This document shows, piece after piece, positions 1 through 8,909 of a stretch of 64,000 bases of DNA (position 1 is its first letter; the number at the start of each line of letters is the position of its first letter). This DNA comes from Capnocytophaga bilenii (GTDB taxonomy: Bacteria > Bacteroidota > Bacteroidia > Flavobacteriales > Flavobacteriaceae). The position numbers were made by a program, and so were the translations under genes. The notes under the pieces are model-generated. The model made no database searches. It saw nothing but the letters and a program-made list of their open reading frames with translations, and was not told where the DNA came from. The stretch covers positions 62,001 through 126,000 of the forward strand of contig NZ_JAGDYP010000002.1 of assembly GCF_017565765.1 (NCBI RefSeq), given 5' to 3'.

Positions 1-475
1 TATCAACCAGCTCGTAGAAGAACACCTGCCTCTATTTGCTGAATTAGGCGTACAAGTGCTTTGGCAGTGCGGTAAGCTTTATTACGATGAATATAAAAAA
101 TACGATAGTCAGCAAGTGAAAGTACACGCTTTTATAGACCATATGGAATGGGCATACGCCTTAGCCGATGTGATTATTTCGCGTGCAGGAGCAAGCTCCG
201 TTAGCGAGCTATGTGTGGTAGGTAAACCCGTGATATTCATACCTTCACCCAATGTGGCTGAAGATCACCAAACCAAAAACGCACAAACCATAGCCAACAA
301 ACAAGCCGCAATTTTACTCCGAGAAAACGAGTTGGGCACACTATTTGCCGATACATTTACAAACCTTATCAACAGCGAGCAACAACAAGCTAGCTTAGCA
401 GCCCATATACGCCTGCTCGCACAACCCAATGCTACCAAAGAAATCGTAGATACCATATTGGCATACCAGCATTAG
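1..475 (+). CDS. murG: MurG, lipid II-forming GlcNAc transferase (C-terminal part, cut by window edge)
   Basis: The reading frame is open from base 2, so this is the last ~157 codons of a gene starting outside the window. MurG adds GlcNAc from UDP-GlcNAc to lipid I at the inner face of the cytoplasmic membrane, making lipid II for peptidoglycan. The visible part holds the C-terminal UDP-GlcNAc-binding signature: [10 protein letters not shown], then [11 protein letters not shown] and EDHQTKNA, matching the GGS/A-E-L, KP-I-P and DHQ-NA motifs of the family. murC follows after one intervening gene, as expected for a division/cell-wall cluster. Identification is secure; the N-terminal lipid-binding domain cannot be seen. 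Confidence 0.95.
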   Translation, partial: INQLVEEHLPLFAELGVQVLWQCGKLYYDEYKKYDSQQVKVHAFIDHMEWAYALADVIISRAGASSVSELCVVGKPVIFIPSPNVAEDHQTKNAQTIANKQAAILLRENELGTLFADTFTNLINSEQQQASLAAHIRLLAQPNATKEIVDTILAYQH

Positions 476-503
476 AAATTTATAACCCTAAAAACAATTG
501 CCT

Positions 504-1406
504 ATGAAAAAGTTCATATTTTTAATAACAACAATAATATCGTGGGGAGGAATAGCACAAACCACTCTCAAGCCTTCTTATTATGTTGATACTAAAAGCG
601 ATGCATTCAAGCACGGCATAGTCGAAATAAAAGAATATGTAAATTATGAGCAATATCAGCAGTTGCAATTGCTAATGAAGAAAGGAAATGTAGGAAATAT
701 TAGCAACGAAATGATGCAACAAGCCTACGTAAGCAAGCGCGCTTCATTACAAAAAGGTAAATATATCATTGATAATGACGAACATCAATTTGAATTTGAA
801 GTAGGCAACGGCGGATTGCTGATAGGCGAAGGTAAATACCTCAATAAAAAACGTAATATAGCCTCTACCTACATATTCAATAATGGTCGCCTTGCCGAAA
901 TTCACCTCTTTACCCCCGAAGGACGCTTGCGCAAAAAAAATGTCTTCAAAGGAAACCTCATAGAGGGAGTGGTGTATAACCACGAGGGAAATATAGCCCA
1001 AAAAATAGAAATACATACAAATTTAAAAGAAGGTTCAGACCAAGTTGTAACTACTTACCACAAAAACGGAAACGTAAGTAAAATTGAAGACCATATCAAA
1101 AAAACAACCAAAGAATATTACCAAAATGGCAAACCCAAAATGGAGCTAATTGAAAGCAAAAGTGCCGTAAAATACGACCCCGAAGGTAATATTATTGAAA
1201 AATGGTACATTAACGATAAAGGTAATTGCAAAGAAATATACGAAAAAGGAGTTATTACACTCAAAAACTGCGAAAGTAGAGGACTACAAGGAATAAAAAT
1301 AAGCAATTATTATTACAAAAATGGTCAGTTAGAGTATTACACAATTACCGATGGTAAAACCAATAAAACTCAAAAATACGATTCTAATAACAATCCCATA
1401 AATTAA
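504..1406 (+). CDS. Secreted MORN_2/YwqK-like repeat protein
   Basis: About 300 aa. The ATG at 504 is preferred over the TTG at 498 because it opens directly into a signal peptide (MKKFIFLITTIISWGGIAQ). The C-terminal two thirds contain several short repeats of the form YYxNGxxxxxE (TYHKNGNVSKIED, EYYQNGKPKMEL, YYYKNGQLEYY), typical of MORN_2 repeats in proteins often labelled YwqK-family antitoxins; in Bacteroidota these are usually secreted proteins of unknown role. It sits between murG and murC, 8 bp before murC, so it is probably co-transcribed with them. No catalytic motif is visible and no function is assigned. Confidence 0.75.
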   Translation: MKKFIFLITTIISWGGIAQTTLKPSYYVDTKSDAFKHGIVEIKEYVNYEQYQQLQLLMKKGNVGNISNEMMQQAYVSKRASLQKGKYIIDNDEHQFEFEVGNGGLLIGEGKYLNKKRNIASTYIFNNGRLAEIHLFTPEGRLRKKNVFKGNLIEGVVYNHEGNIAQKIEIHTNLKEGSDQVVTTYHKNGNVSKIEDHIKKTTKEYYQNGKPKMELIESKSAVKYDPEGNIIEKWYINDKGNCKEIYEKGVITLKNCESRGLQGIKISNYYYKNGQLEYYTITDGKTNKTQKYDSNNNPIN

Positions 1407-1414
1407 TCATAACA

Positions 1415-2761
1415 ATGATAGAAAATATTTATTTTGTAGGTATAGGTGGTATAGGAATGTCCGCATTAGCCCGATATTTTAAGCTGAAAGGAAAAATAGT
1501 AGCAGGCTACGACCGTACCCCTACCGAAATTACAGACAGCTTAATACAAGAAGGTATTGCAGTACATTTTACAGACGATGTAAATGCTATCCCCTTAGCC
1601 TTTAAGAACCCCGAAAATACATTGGTAGTCTATACCCCCGCTATTCCTAAAAACCACAGCGAATTATGCTACTTCCAGCAAAATGGTTACCAAGTACTGA
1701 AACGTTCCGAAGTATTAGGGCACGTTACCAATGATAGCTTTTGCTTTGCTGTAGCAGGCACACACGGCAAAACCACTACAAGTAGTATTCTTGCCCACAT
1801 ATTAGTAGAAAGTGGGACTTCAGTAAGTGCCTTTTTAGGAGGAATAGCCGAAAATTTCAATAGTAATATCATTATCAAAGGAAGTGATTACACCGTAGTA
1901 GAAGCCGATGAGTTTGACCGCTCATTTTTGCGCTTATCGCCCAATATTGCTTGTATTACCTCAATGGACGCAGACCATCTGGATATTTATGGCGATGCAG
2001 CTCATTTAATAGAAGGTTTTGGCGAATTTGCTAAAAAAATAAAGAAAGGAGGGAGCCTTATATTGCGCAACGGACTTACAATTGAAGGGCTTGAGTACGA
2101 AACTTACGGCTTAGATGACGATGCCGATTATACTTTTAGAAATATCCGTGTTATAGACGGCATCTACCACTTCGATTTTCATTATCAAGACAAAACCTAC
2201 CGCGATTATACTTTTGCCAAACCAGGTAGGCACAACCTGCTCAATGCGCTTGTTGCTGTTTCAATGGCAGTGAAAGGTGGTTTTGATGCCGAGCAGTTGC
2301 TACCTCATTTAGCTACTTTTAAAGGAGTAAAAAGACGTTTTTCGTATATTGTAAAAGAAAAAGACTTTGTATTTATTGATGATTATGCACATCATCCTTC
2401 CGAGATAAACGCTTTATACCAAGCTGTAGCCGAAATGTACCCCCACACTCCCAAAACGATTATCTTCCAGCCACACCTTTTCACTCGCACCCGCGATTTT
2501 ATGGATGATTTTGCAAAAAGCTTATCACAATTTGATGAAGTTATCCTATTAGATATTTATCCAGCGCGCGAGCTGCCTATAGAGGGCATTACCTCCGAGG
2601 TGTTATTAAATAAAATTACTTCCCCAAAGAAATGTTTAACAACAAAAGAGGATCTAATACCTCTATTACAGCAAAAACGCCCTAAATTACTATTAGCAGT
2701 AGGAGCAGGCGATATAGGAGCCGAAGTACCCCACATCAAAGAAGCAATGGCACACCAATAA
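1415..2761 (+). CDS. murC: UDP-N-acetylmuramate--L-alanine ligase
   Basis: 448 aa, normal length. This cytoplasmic enzyme couples ATP hydrolysis to adding L-Ala to UDP-MurNAc, the first step of the peptidoglycan stem peptide. Motifs visible in order: the N-terminal nucleotide-sugar loop GIGGIGMSA (residues 9-17), the ATP-binding loop GTHGKTTT (115-122), EADEFDRSF (163-171), the HNLLNA segment (~273-278) and the Mur-ligase C-terminal motif DDYAHHPSE (322-330). In Flavobacteriaceae murC is normally followed by ftsQ-ftsA-ftsZ; here it is followed by a dispersed repeat and opposite-strand genes, so the cluster is interrupted at this point. Confidence 0.97.
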   Translation: MIENIYFVGIGGIGMSALARYFKLKGKIVAGYDRTPTEITDSLIQEGIAVHFTDDVNAIPLAFKNPENTLVVYTPAIPKNHSELCYFQQNGYQVLKRSEVLGHVTNDSFCFAVAGTHGKTTTSSILAHILVESGTSVSAFLGGIAENFNSNIIIKGSDYTVVEADEFDRSFLRLSPNIACITSMDADHLDIYGDAAHLIEGFGEFAKKIKKGGSLILRNGLTIEGLEYETYGLDDDADYTFRNIRVIDGIYHFDFHYQDKTYRDYTFAKPGRHNLLNALVAVSMAVKGGFDAEQLLPHLATFKGVKRRFSYIVKEKDFVFIDDYAHHPSEINALYQAVAEMYPHTPKTIIFQPHLFTRTRDFMDDFAKSLSQFDEVILLDIYPARELPIEGITSEVLLNKITSPKKCLTTKEDLIPLLQQKRPKLLLAVGAGDIGAEVPHIKEAMAHQ

Positions 2762-2768
2762 ATAAAAA

Positions 2769-2875
2769 GAGGCTGTCTAAAAAGTTTTTTTCAACATCCC
2801 CCCCCTTTTGAAGGGGGGAAGGGGGGATGTTAATTTCAAAGTTTGACAAAGTTTATTACACTGATAATCAATAAA
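2769..2875. repeat. Dispersed hairpin repeat, partial composite copy
   Basis: Downstream of murC the sequence reads GAGGCTGTCTAAAAAGTTTTT, then a G/C-rich inverted repeat (CATCCCCCCCC...GGGGGGATG, about 2793-2829), then CAAAGTTTGACAAAGTT and CTGATAATCAAT. The same blocks recur near 26.7, 33.9, 38.0 and 39.6 kb. The G/C-rich hairpin may help end murC transcription. It contains no gene. Confidence 0.7.
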
Positions 2876-3412
2876 TTATCTAATCGGTTTACTCTTTTTA
2901 ATAGCCCCTATAATAACCCCTAAAATAACACCACAAACAATAGAAGTTATGAAAGCTGAAATAAAATTAGCTACATCAGAAGGTTTTCTAAGATACAAAG
3001 CCTCACGAACTGTTTCAAATTGCTCTTCCGACATACTCCCCGCAAAAGCACTCATTTGTTTCATTGCCAAATCCACTACTTTATCGTAATAGTTAGGGTC
3101 TAACACGTTGGTATATAACAGCATATAACCTCCATATAGCACCCCAGCTATAAGCCCAGCCAAAACACCTACTTTAGCCCCATCGCCCACTGTAAGTAAG
3201 CCTCCATTATCTTTTTTGTACTGTTCAAGTGCCGCTACCAAAATTGCTGCCGAAATCACAACCCATACAACCAATAGCAAGGCAGATACAGCAAACTCAT
3301 CAGTGTATAGCAAATCAGTAACGTATTGCAATACGTGAAACGCTATTGACGCCAACCCTAAGAAAAGACCGTACTTCAGTACGATACTTTTCAAATCTAC
3401 ATTTTTTTCCAT
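2876..3412 (-). CDS. DUF4199 family membrane protein
   Basis: 178 aa inner-membrane protein with hydrophobic segments near residues 12-30, 40-60, 78-100 and 150-170 and a short cytoplasmic KKSKP tail. The layout (two helices, a third in AGLIAGVLYGGYML, an amphipathic stretch with SMSEEQFETVREA, then a final Gly-rich helix GVILGVIIGAI) matches the DUF4199 family common in Flavobacteria. Its function is unknown. A full -33/-7 promoter lies just upstream, so it is probably transcribed alone. Confidence 0.7.
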   Translation of the reverse strand: MEKNVDLKSIVLKYGLFLGLASIAFHVLQYVTDLLYTDEFAVSALLLVVWVVISAAILVAALEQYKKDNGGLLTVGDGAKVGVLAGLIAGVLYGGYMLLYTNVLDPNYYDKVVDLAMKQMSAFAGSMSEEQFETVREALYLRKPSDVANFISAFITSIVCGVILGVIIGAIKKSKPIR

Positions 3413-3434
3413 AAGCTAAAAATTATTATTGGGG

Positions 3435-3465
3435 CAAAAGTAAAAAAAGCATCTTTAATTTCAAA
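3435..3465 (-). promoter_or_regulatory. Bacteroidota-type promoter of the DUF4199 gene
   Basis: On the minus strand TTTG (3462-3465), then 19 bp, then TACTTTTG (3435-3442), matching the TTTG-N19-TAnnTTTG consensus. The start codon is 23 bp downstream. Confidence 0.65.
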
Positions 3466-3483
3466 GAAAACATTACATTTTAA

Positions 3484-3513
3484 CAAAAAAAATACCACGC
3501 CGTTAAGCGTGGT
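3484..3513 (-). terminator. Intrinsic terminator of mscL
   Basis: Perfect 7-bp stem ACCACGC/GCGTGGT (3494-3500 with 3507-3513) followed on the minus strand by a T-run (3484-3493, one A within it). It lies 46 bp past the mscL stop codon. Confidence 0.85.
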
Positions 3514-3559
3514 TTAGTTAAACTTGAAATGTGTAGCATAGCGGTTACACGAGTCTTTC

Positions 3560-3937
3560 TTATTTATTCTTCAATAAATCTCTGATTTCAGCCAATAGCT
3601 CTTCTTGTGTAGGACCTGCAGGAGCTGCTGGTGCTTCCTCTTGTTTTTTCTTTAGTTTATTGATACCTTTTACAAGCATAAACAATACAAAAGCTACAAA
3701 CACAAAGTTGATTACAGCCGCAAGAAACTTACCATAAGCCACCCCGTTCCAAATAAGAGCGTCCAATTTGTCTACTTGTGCTGCTTTTAGTGCAGGAGTT
3801 AATAACAAAGGCGTAATTACATCGGCTACCAATGATGATACAATAGCTCCAAAAGCCGCACCAATGATAACACCTATTGCCAAATCAACTACGTTGCCCT
3901 TTACGGCAAACTCTTTAAATTCTTTCAAAAATCCCAT
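3560..3937 (-). CDS. mscL: Large-conductance mechanosensitive channel MscL
   Basis: 125 aa, usual for the family. MscL forms a homopentameric inner-membrane pore that opens at near-lytic tension and releases solutes on hypo-osmotic shock. The N-terminus [26 protein letters not shown] is the diagnostic S1 helix plus the Gly/Ala-rich pore helix TM1 ([18 protein letters not shown]). TM2 is [19 protein letters not shown]. The C-terminus has an Ala/Pro linker ([10 protein letters not shown]) and the amphipathic bundle helix [14 protein letters not shown]. It has its own promoter and terminator, so it is monocistronic. Confidence 0.97.
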   Translation of the reverse strand: MGFLKEFKEFAVKGNVVDLAIGVIIGAAFGAIVSSLVADVITPLLLTPALKAAQVDKLDALIWNGVAYGKFLAAVINFVFVAFVLFMLVKGINKLKKKQEEAPAAPAGPTQEELLAEIRDLLKNK

Positions 3938-3975
3938 AGATTTTAATTTTTAGTTTACTTATTTTAATCAGGGCG

Positions 3976-4007
3976 CAAAAATAATACTTTTTTCTGATAT
4001 ACACAAA
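3976..4007 (-). promoter_or_regulatory. Promoter of mscL
   Basis: On the minus strand TTTG (4004-4007), 20 bp, then TATTTTTG (3976-3983); it fits the TTTG-N19-20-TAnnTTTG pattern about 40 bp before the ATG. Confidence 0.55.
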
Positions 4008-4010
4008 AAG

Positions 4011-4041
4011 AAAAGGGACGAATTTCTCAACTGTCCCTTTT
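4011..4041 (-). terminator. Intrinsic terminator of hemN
   Basis: Inverted repeat AAAAGGGAC (4011-4019) / GTCCCTTTT (4033-4041), followed on the minus strand by a T-rich stretch (CTTTTTGTG). It lies 46 bp past the hemN stop and just upstream of the mscL promoter. Confidence 0.75.
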
Positions 4042-4086
4042 CAATCACTAACTAAAAAACTCAATCACTATCTTTTTTCAGTATTA

Positions 4087-5451
4087 CTACACCGTCATAC
4101 TGAATATTTTTGTGTCGGGCATTTTGCGCTGTAATCGCATATCAAATGCCATACAAATATTTCTAATAAATGGCTTCCCTGCATCCGTAACATTTATTTG
4201 CTGTGGTGTTATATGCAGCAATCCGTCATTTTCCATTTCTTTCAAGTTCGCTACTACTTCATCTACCCCTTCAAAGGCAAGTTTGCTATCCTTCCACGAA
4301 GTGCTAAAGTTGCACATCAAGTTCAGTATATGCCGTCTGATGATTAAATCCTCTTCGTTCAAAATATGCCCTTTGCATACAGGTATCTCATTCGCAGCTA
4401 TTCGCGCATAGTAATCATCCAATTCCTTTTCGTTTTGAGCAAAACCATACCAGCTATCACTAATTGCCGACATCCCCAATCCTATCATCACCTGTGTTTT
4501 AGAAGCCGTATAGCCCATAAAATTGCGGTGTAACAGGTGCTGTTCAAAGGCTTTATACATACTATCAGTAGGCAAAGCAAAGTGATCCATTCCTATTTCC
4601 TCATAACCCACTTTCAGCAAGTGCTGTTTGCCCACCTCGTATAGCTGTCGCTTTACATCACCCGTAGGTACATCTTCATCTTTAAAACCACGCTGCCCAT
4701 TACCCTTTATCCAAGGCACGTGCGCATAGCTGTAAAAAGCAATACGATCAGGACGCAAACTATTGCTTTTATCAATTGTAAAAAGCACATCCTCCAATGT
4801 CTGAAAAGGCAATCCAAATACCAAGTCGTGGCTCACCGATTCGTATCCTATTGCACGAGCTTGCTCCGTTACGCGTTTTACATTCTCAAAAGGTTGCAAG
4901 CGGTGTATTGCCTTTTGTACCTTTTCCGAATAATCTTGTACGCCATAGCTCACTCTCCTAAAGCCTAAGTCGTAAAGCTGTTGCAAGTGCGCTTCCGAAG
5001 TATTATTAGGGTGTCCTTCAAAGCTAAATTCATAATGAGTAGCTCTGTCAGCGCGCTCCAAAATACCTTCTATGAGTCGTTTAAGTTCACTGGGCTTAAA
5101 AAAGGTAGGAGTTCCACCACCCAAGTGTATTTCTTTTATTATGGGGCGTATTGCCAAAAAATCTGTATATAACTGCCACTCTTTTAGTACCGCATCTATA
5201 TAAGGTGCTTCCATTTCGTGCCGCTTGGTAATGCGTTTGTGGCAACCGCAAAAGGTACATAAACTTTCACAGAAAGGCAAGTGTATATACAAGCTAATAC
5301 CTTCATTTTCATTGCTTTCCCCGTACGACTTTGCCAAGCTATCCAACCATTTCGCTACCGAGAATGTCTCGTTATCCCAATAAGGAACTGTAGGATAACT
5401 CGTATAGCGAGGTCCCGCTACATTATACTTCTGAATAAGTGATATTGCCAT
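4087..5451 (-). CDS. hemN: Oxygen-independent coproporphyrinogen III dehydrogenase (radical SAM)
   Basis: 454 aa, close to E. coli HemN. It converts coproporphyrinogen III to protoporphyrinogen IX in the cytoplasm without O2, using SAM and a [4Fe-4S] cluster. The signature CxxxCxxCxC is CESLCTFCGC at residues 61-70, with GGGTPTF (SAM binding) about 50 residues later and the family-typical N-terminus YNVAGPRYTSYPTVPYW. The C-terminal HemN domain (GHILNEEDLIIRRHILNLMCN) distinguishes it from HemW-like proteins. It lies downstream of the ettA-RNase H-Nfu operon with a 57-bp gap carrying a possible -7 box. An Fe-S assembly gene next door is consistent with the cluster requirement. Confidence 0.96.
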   Translation of the reverse strand: MAISLIQKYNVAGPRYTSYPTVPYWDNETFSVAKWLDSLAKSYGESNENEGISLYIHLPFCESLCTFCGCHKRITKRHEMEAPYIDAVLKEWQLYTDFLAIRPIIKEIHLGGGTPTFFKPSELKRLIEGILERADRATHYEFSFEGHPNNTSEAHLQQLYDLGFRRVSYGVQDYSEKVQKAIHRLQPFENVKRVTEQARAIGYESVSHDLVFGLPFQTLEDVLFTIDKSNSLRPDRIAFYSYAHVPWIKGNGQRGFKDEDVPTGDVKRQLYEVGKQHLLKVGYEEIGMDHFALPTDSMYKAFEQHLLHRNFMGYTASKTQVMIGLGMSAISDSWYGFAQNEKELDDYYARIAANEIPVCKGHILNEEDLIIRRHILNLMCNFSTSWKDSKLAFEGVDEVVANLKEMENDGLLHITPQQINVTDAGKPFIRNICMAFDMRLQRKMPDTKIFSMTV

Positions 5452-5470
5452 TTTTCATAAAAAAACGCTG

Positions 5471-5478
5471 CAAAGATA
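5471..5478 (-). promoter_or_regulatory. Possible -7 box for hemN
   Basis: TATCTTTG on the minus strand, 20 bp before the hemN ATG, followed by CAGCG as in other promoters of this window. No clear -33 element, so hemN may also be read from upstream. Confidence 0.45.
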
Positions 5479-5508
5479 ATAAAAATATTTTAATAAAAAA
5501 ATATTTTA

Positions 5509-6408
5509 TCAAATAGCTTCTACATTTATAGATGGATTTCCCAATTTATCTTTCAAAATCACCTCAATACCCTTTTTGAGCGTCTGTACCGATGACGGAC
5601 AGCCACTACACGCTCCTTGCAATAATACCGCTACGTGATGTGTTTCGGCACAGTACGAAATAAATTGTATATTCCCTCCATCACTTGCTACTGCGGGGCG
5701 CACATATTCATCAAGTATAGCCACTATTTGTTGCGATACACTATCTGTTGTTACCATCGATAGTAATTTAGCTTGTGCAGCCTCTTGGTGCTTGCGCACC
5801 TCTTCACTGTCTATAAGCGTCCTTCCCTCACTCAAATACTGCCTGATAAACTCCCGCAGCTTGCCCGTAACCTCTTCCCAATCAGCTGATTCGCTTTTAG
5901 TAACCGAAATATAATTATTGTCAAAAAATACCTCTTCTACAAAGCTATAATTATCAAAAAGTAGCTTCGCCAAAGGCGCTTTTTCCGCCTCCTCTGCCGA
6001 TTTGTACTCTATAATAGTAGGTACTAAACGCTTATTAGCTACAAATTTCATTACCGCAGGGTTTGGAGTAGTTTCGGTATAGATAGTTACCACCTCATTA
6101 GCAGGTTTCCCCGCCTCACCCAATAGTATTTCTCTTCCCGATTGTAAATACAATAGTACCTGTTGCGCTACCTCTTCCTGCACATCCTTCCATTCCACTA
6201 TCGGGAAGCGTTTCAATGCAATAAAATTACTCGATATATAAACCGTCTTTACAAAAGGCAAGTAAAAAAGCTCCTTTGCCAGAGGTGCATTTTTAGCCTC
6301 ATCCACGTTTTTAAACTCATAACTCCCTTTCACCAACGCTTTGTTAGCTTCAAGTTTTATAATATCAGTACTTGTGGTAGCTTGTACTTTCAGGGTAATA
6401 TCCGTCAT
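5509..6408 (-). CDS. Nfu/NifU-type Fe-S cluster carrier with duplicated N-terminal domain
   Basis: 299 aa. Two tandem Nfu N-terminal domains (roughly residues 5-92 and 110-197; each contains xxAxxAPLAKxLF and ends in SGREI/SEGRTL) precede a C-terminal NifU-type thioredoxin-like domain (225-297). The cluster-binding pair is C267 and C270 in GACSGCPSS. Nfu proteins accept [4Fe-4S] clusters from scaffold machinery and deliver them to apo-enzymes in the cytoplasm. The start is 2 bp after the RNase H stop, so the two are co-transcribed; HemN, a [4Fe-4S] enzyme, lies downstream. Confidence 0.9.
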   Translation of the reverse strand: MTDITLKVQATTSTDIIKLEANKALVKGSYEFKNVDEAKNAPLAKELFYLPFVKTVYISSNFIALKRFPIVEWKDVQEEVAQQVLLYLQSGREILLGEAGKPANEVVTIYTETTPNPAVMKFVANKRLVPTIIEYKSAEEAEKAPLAKLLFDNYSFVEEVFFDNNYISVTKSESADWEEVTGKLREFIRQYLSEGRTLIDSEEVRKHQEAAQAKLLSMVTTDSVSQQIVAILDEYVRPAVASDGGNIQFISYCAETHHVAVLLQGACSGCPSSVQTLKKGIEVILKDKLGNPSINVEAI

Positions 6409-6410
6409 TA

Positions 6411-7049
6411 TTATTTGTCTTTACGTCCAAAGTCAGCGGGGTTTTCTCCCCACGCTTGGGTTTCCCATTTCAAAATAAGGTTCGTATAGCTATGGCTGTG
6501 CAACCAGTTTTCAGCACGAGCTATCAGCTCAAAGATTTTTTCATTATGGGCGGTTTGTGACACTTTAGTTTTACACACTTTTTGCCGCACCCAGTTTATC
6601 GCTATTTGGCTATCCGAATAAATCGGTAGGTTCAAGTTCCGTTGTTCCATAAAAGCTAAGGCGTGTACAATAGCCAAAAACTCACCTATGTTATTAGTAC
6701 CATCTTTCAGAGGTTTGAGTCTGAAAATTTCAGCTTTAGTTTCCGTATCCACCCCTCTGTATTCCATTACACCAGGGTTGCCACTACAAGCTGCATCCAC
6801 AGCTATCGAAGGCAGTATCGGTTTGCCAATGCGCTGTAATTCCAAAGCCGATAGAGTAGGGGAGGTGGTACTTTTCTTGCCTTTGTATAGTTCAAAACTC
6901 TCTCCAAAAGCTTTTTCTGCCATCGCCAAGCTCTCAAAACTCTTAAATTTAGCCTGATGATAACCGTGAACCGCCTTTTTGCACTTATCCCACGAGCTAA
7001 AAACACCCGTTTCGTGTCCTTCCCACACTACATAATACTTTTTTGCCAT
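6411..7049 (-). CDS. Ribonuclease HI with N-terminal viroplasmin-like domain
   Basis: 212 aa. Residues 1-50 form a caulimovirus viroplasmin/RNase H1 N-terminal domain (KKYYVVWEGHETGVFSSWDKCK...VHGY), which in eukaryotic RNase H1 binds RNA/DNA hybrids. The catalytic domain follows (about 80-210) with acidic residues D85 (AVDAACSGNPG), E123 (NNIGEFLAIVHAL), D146 (IYSDSQIAI) and D206 near the end (GENPADFGRK). It is predicted to degrade RNA in RNA-DNA hybrids. It sits between ettA and nfu with gaps of 15 and 2 bp, so it belongs to one operon. Confidence 0.92.
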   Translation of the reverse strand: MAKKYYVVWEGHETGVFSSWDKCKKAVHGYHQAKFKSFESLAMAEKAFGESFELYKGKKSTTSPTLSALELQRIGKPILPSIAVDAACSGNPGVMEYRGVDTETKAEIFRLKPLKDGTNNIGEFLAIVHALAFMEQRNLNLPIYSDSQIAINWVRQKVCKTKVSQTAHNEKIFELIARAENWLHSHSYTNLILKWETQAWGENPADFGRKDK

Positions 7050-7064
7050 TTCACTACCTTCCCA

Positions 7065-8756
7065 CTACCTCACTAATTTCTTATATTTAATTCTTGTAGG
7101 GGTAACCTCTTTGCCAAGGCGTTTTTTCTTGTTCTCTTCGTATTCCGAGAAGCTACCTTCAAAGAAATACACTTGCGAGTCGCCCTCAAAAGCTAAAATG
7201 TGGGTACAAATACGGTCTAAAAACCAGCGGTCGTGCGAGATGACTACCGCACAGCCGGCAAAGTTTTCCAAACCTTCTTCTAAGGCGCGGAGGGTATTCA
7301 CGTCCAAATCGTTGGTAGGCTCGTCCAACAGCAATACGTTGCCTTCTTCTTTTAGGGTCATTGCAAGGTGCAACCGGTTGCGTTCACCTCCAGAGAGGGT
7401 CGCCACTTTTTTGTTCTGCTCACTACCGCCAAAGTTAAAACGACTTAGGTAAGCGCGTGAGTTCACCTGCCTGCCCCCCATCATTATAAGGTCTTGTCCG
7501 CCCGAGAAGTTCTCCCAAATAGATTTTTCAGGGTCTATTTGCTTGTGGGTTTGGTCTACATAAGCTATTTTTACCGTCTCGCCTACTAAAAATTCACCAC
7601 TATCAGGCTGCTCTTCTCCCATAATCATACGGAAAATGGTAGATTTACCAGCCCCATTAGGACCTATTACCCCCACAATGCCCGCCTGTGGCAATACAAA
7701 GTTAAGGTCGTCATACAATAGCTTATCGCCAAAGGCTTTGGCTACGTGGCGCGCCTCTATTACATTAGTACCCAAGCGAGGCCCGTTAGGAATGTATATT
7801 TCAAGTTTTTCTTCCAATTGCTTTTGGTCTTCATTAAGCAAGCGGTCGTAGTTTTGCAAACGCGCTTTTTGCTTCGCTTGTCGCCCTTTGGCGCCTTGGC
7901 GCACCCATTCCAGCTCGCGCTCCAATACCTTTTGGCGTTTGCTTTCGGTTTTCTGTTCTTGGGCAAGGCGTTTAGCTTTTTGGTCTAGCCAAGAAGAGTA
8001 GTTACCTTTCCACGGAATGCCCTCACCACGGTCAAGCTCCAATATCCAGCCCGCTACATTATCCAAAAAATAACGGTCGTGGGTTACAGCTATCACCGTG
8101 CCGGCATACTGCTGTAGGTGCTGTTCCAGCCACAATACCGATTCGGCATCAAGGTGGTTCGTAGGCTCGTCCAAGAGCAGTACATCAGGCTGTTGCAAGA
8201 GCAAGCGGCATAATGCTACACGGCGGCGTTCCCCTCCCGAAAGTACTTTGATAGGCGTATCAGGGTCGGGCGTACGGAGGGCATCCATAGCCACTTCCAG
8301 CTGATTGTCTAAGTCCCAAGCGTTCAAAGCGTCAATCTTGTCCTGTAGCTCAGCTTGCTTGTCCATCAGCTTTTGCATCTTGTCAGGGTCAGAATAGTTT
8401 TCTTCCAAGCCAAAAAGGTCGTTGATATGGTTAAACTCTTCCAATAGTTTTACCGTTTCAGCAGCCCCTTCGCGCACTACCTCTATTACAGTCTTATTAT
8501 CGTCCAATTGCGGCTCCTGCTCCAAATAGCCAACCGTGTAGTTGGGAGCAAAAACCACTTCCCCTTGGTAGTTCTTATCAATCCCCGCTATAATTTTTAG
8601 CAACGAAGATTTCCCCGAGCCGTTAAGACCCAATATACCAATCTTAGCCCCATAAAAGAAACTCAGGTAAATATCTTTAAGAACTTGTTTGTTAGTAGAT
8701 GAATAGGTTTTACTTACCTTATTCATCGAAAAAATAATCTTTTTATCGTCTGCCAT
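7065..8756 (-). CDS. ettA: ABC-F translation factor EttA
   Basis: 563 aa soluble protein with two ATP-binding cassettes and no membrane segments. First cassette: Walker A GLNGSGKSS (~41-49), signature LSGGERRRVAL, Walker B LLLDEPTNHLD. Second: GPNGAGKST, LSGGERNRLHL and LLLDEPTNDLD. The arm and inter-domain linker (rich in Lys/Arg/Gln, RQGAKGRQAKQKARLQNYDRL) and the C-terminal TRIKYKKL fit EttA rather than Uup or antibiotic-resistance ABC-F proteins. EttA binds the ribosomal E site and couples entry into elongation to the ATP/ADP ratio. It is the first gene of the ettA-RNase H-nfu operon. Confidence 0.95.
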   Translation of the reverse strand: MADDKKIIFSMNKVSKTYSSTNKQVLKDIYLSFFYGAKIGILGLNGSGKSSLLKIIAGIDKNYQGEVVFAPNYTVGYLEQEPQLDDNKTVIEVVREGAAETVKLLEEFNHINDLFGLEENYSDPDKMQKLMDKQAELQDKIDALNAWDLDNQLEVAMDALRTPDPDTPIKVLSGGERRRVALCRLLLQQPDVLLLDEPTNHLDAESVLWLEQHLQQYAGTVIAVTHDRYFLDNVAGWILELDRGEGIPWKGNYSSWLDQKAKRLAQEQKTESKRQKVLERELEWVRQGAKGRQAKQKARLQNYDRLLNEDQKQLEEKLEIYIPNGPRLGTNVIEARHVAKAFGDKLLYDDLNFVLPQAGIVGVIGPNGAGKSTIFRMIMGEEQPDSGEFLVGETVKIAYVDQTHKQIDPEKSIWENFSGGQDLIMMGGRQVNSRAYLSRFNFGGSEQNKKVATLSGGERNRLHLAMTLKEEGNVLLLDEPTNDLDVNTLRALEEGLENFAGCAVVISHDRWFLDRICTHILAFEGDSQVYFFEGSFSEYEENKKKRLGKEVTPTRIKYKKLVR

Positions 8757-8841
8757 ATCTCAGTCTTTAGTTATTAATAACTCTGCTAAAGGTTCATTAA
8801 ATACCCTTTTTGCAATGTAAAGAACATATCAATTACCACTG

Positions 8842-8873
8842 CAAAGATACTAAAAATCTGATAATTACCAAAC
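8842..8873 (-). promoter_or_regulatory. Promoter of the ettA operon
   Basis: On the minus strand GTTTGG (8868-8873), 19 bp from TTTG to TATCTTTG (8842-8849), then CAGTGG. Strong match to the Bacteroidota consensus; 85 bp before the ettA ATG. Confidence 0.7.
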
Positions 8874-8909
8874 CTATTAAACTTTTTGCTAAAAAAAGTT
8901 CCCTAAAAA

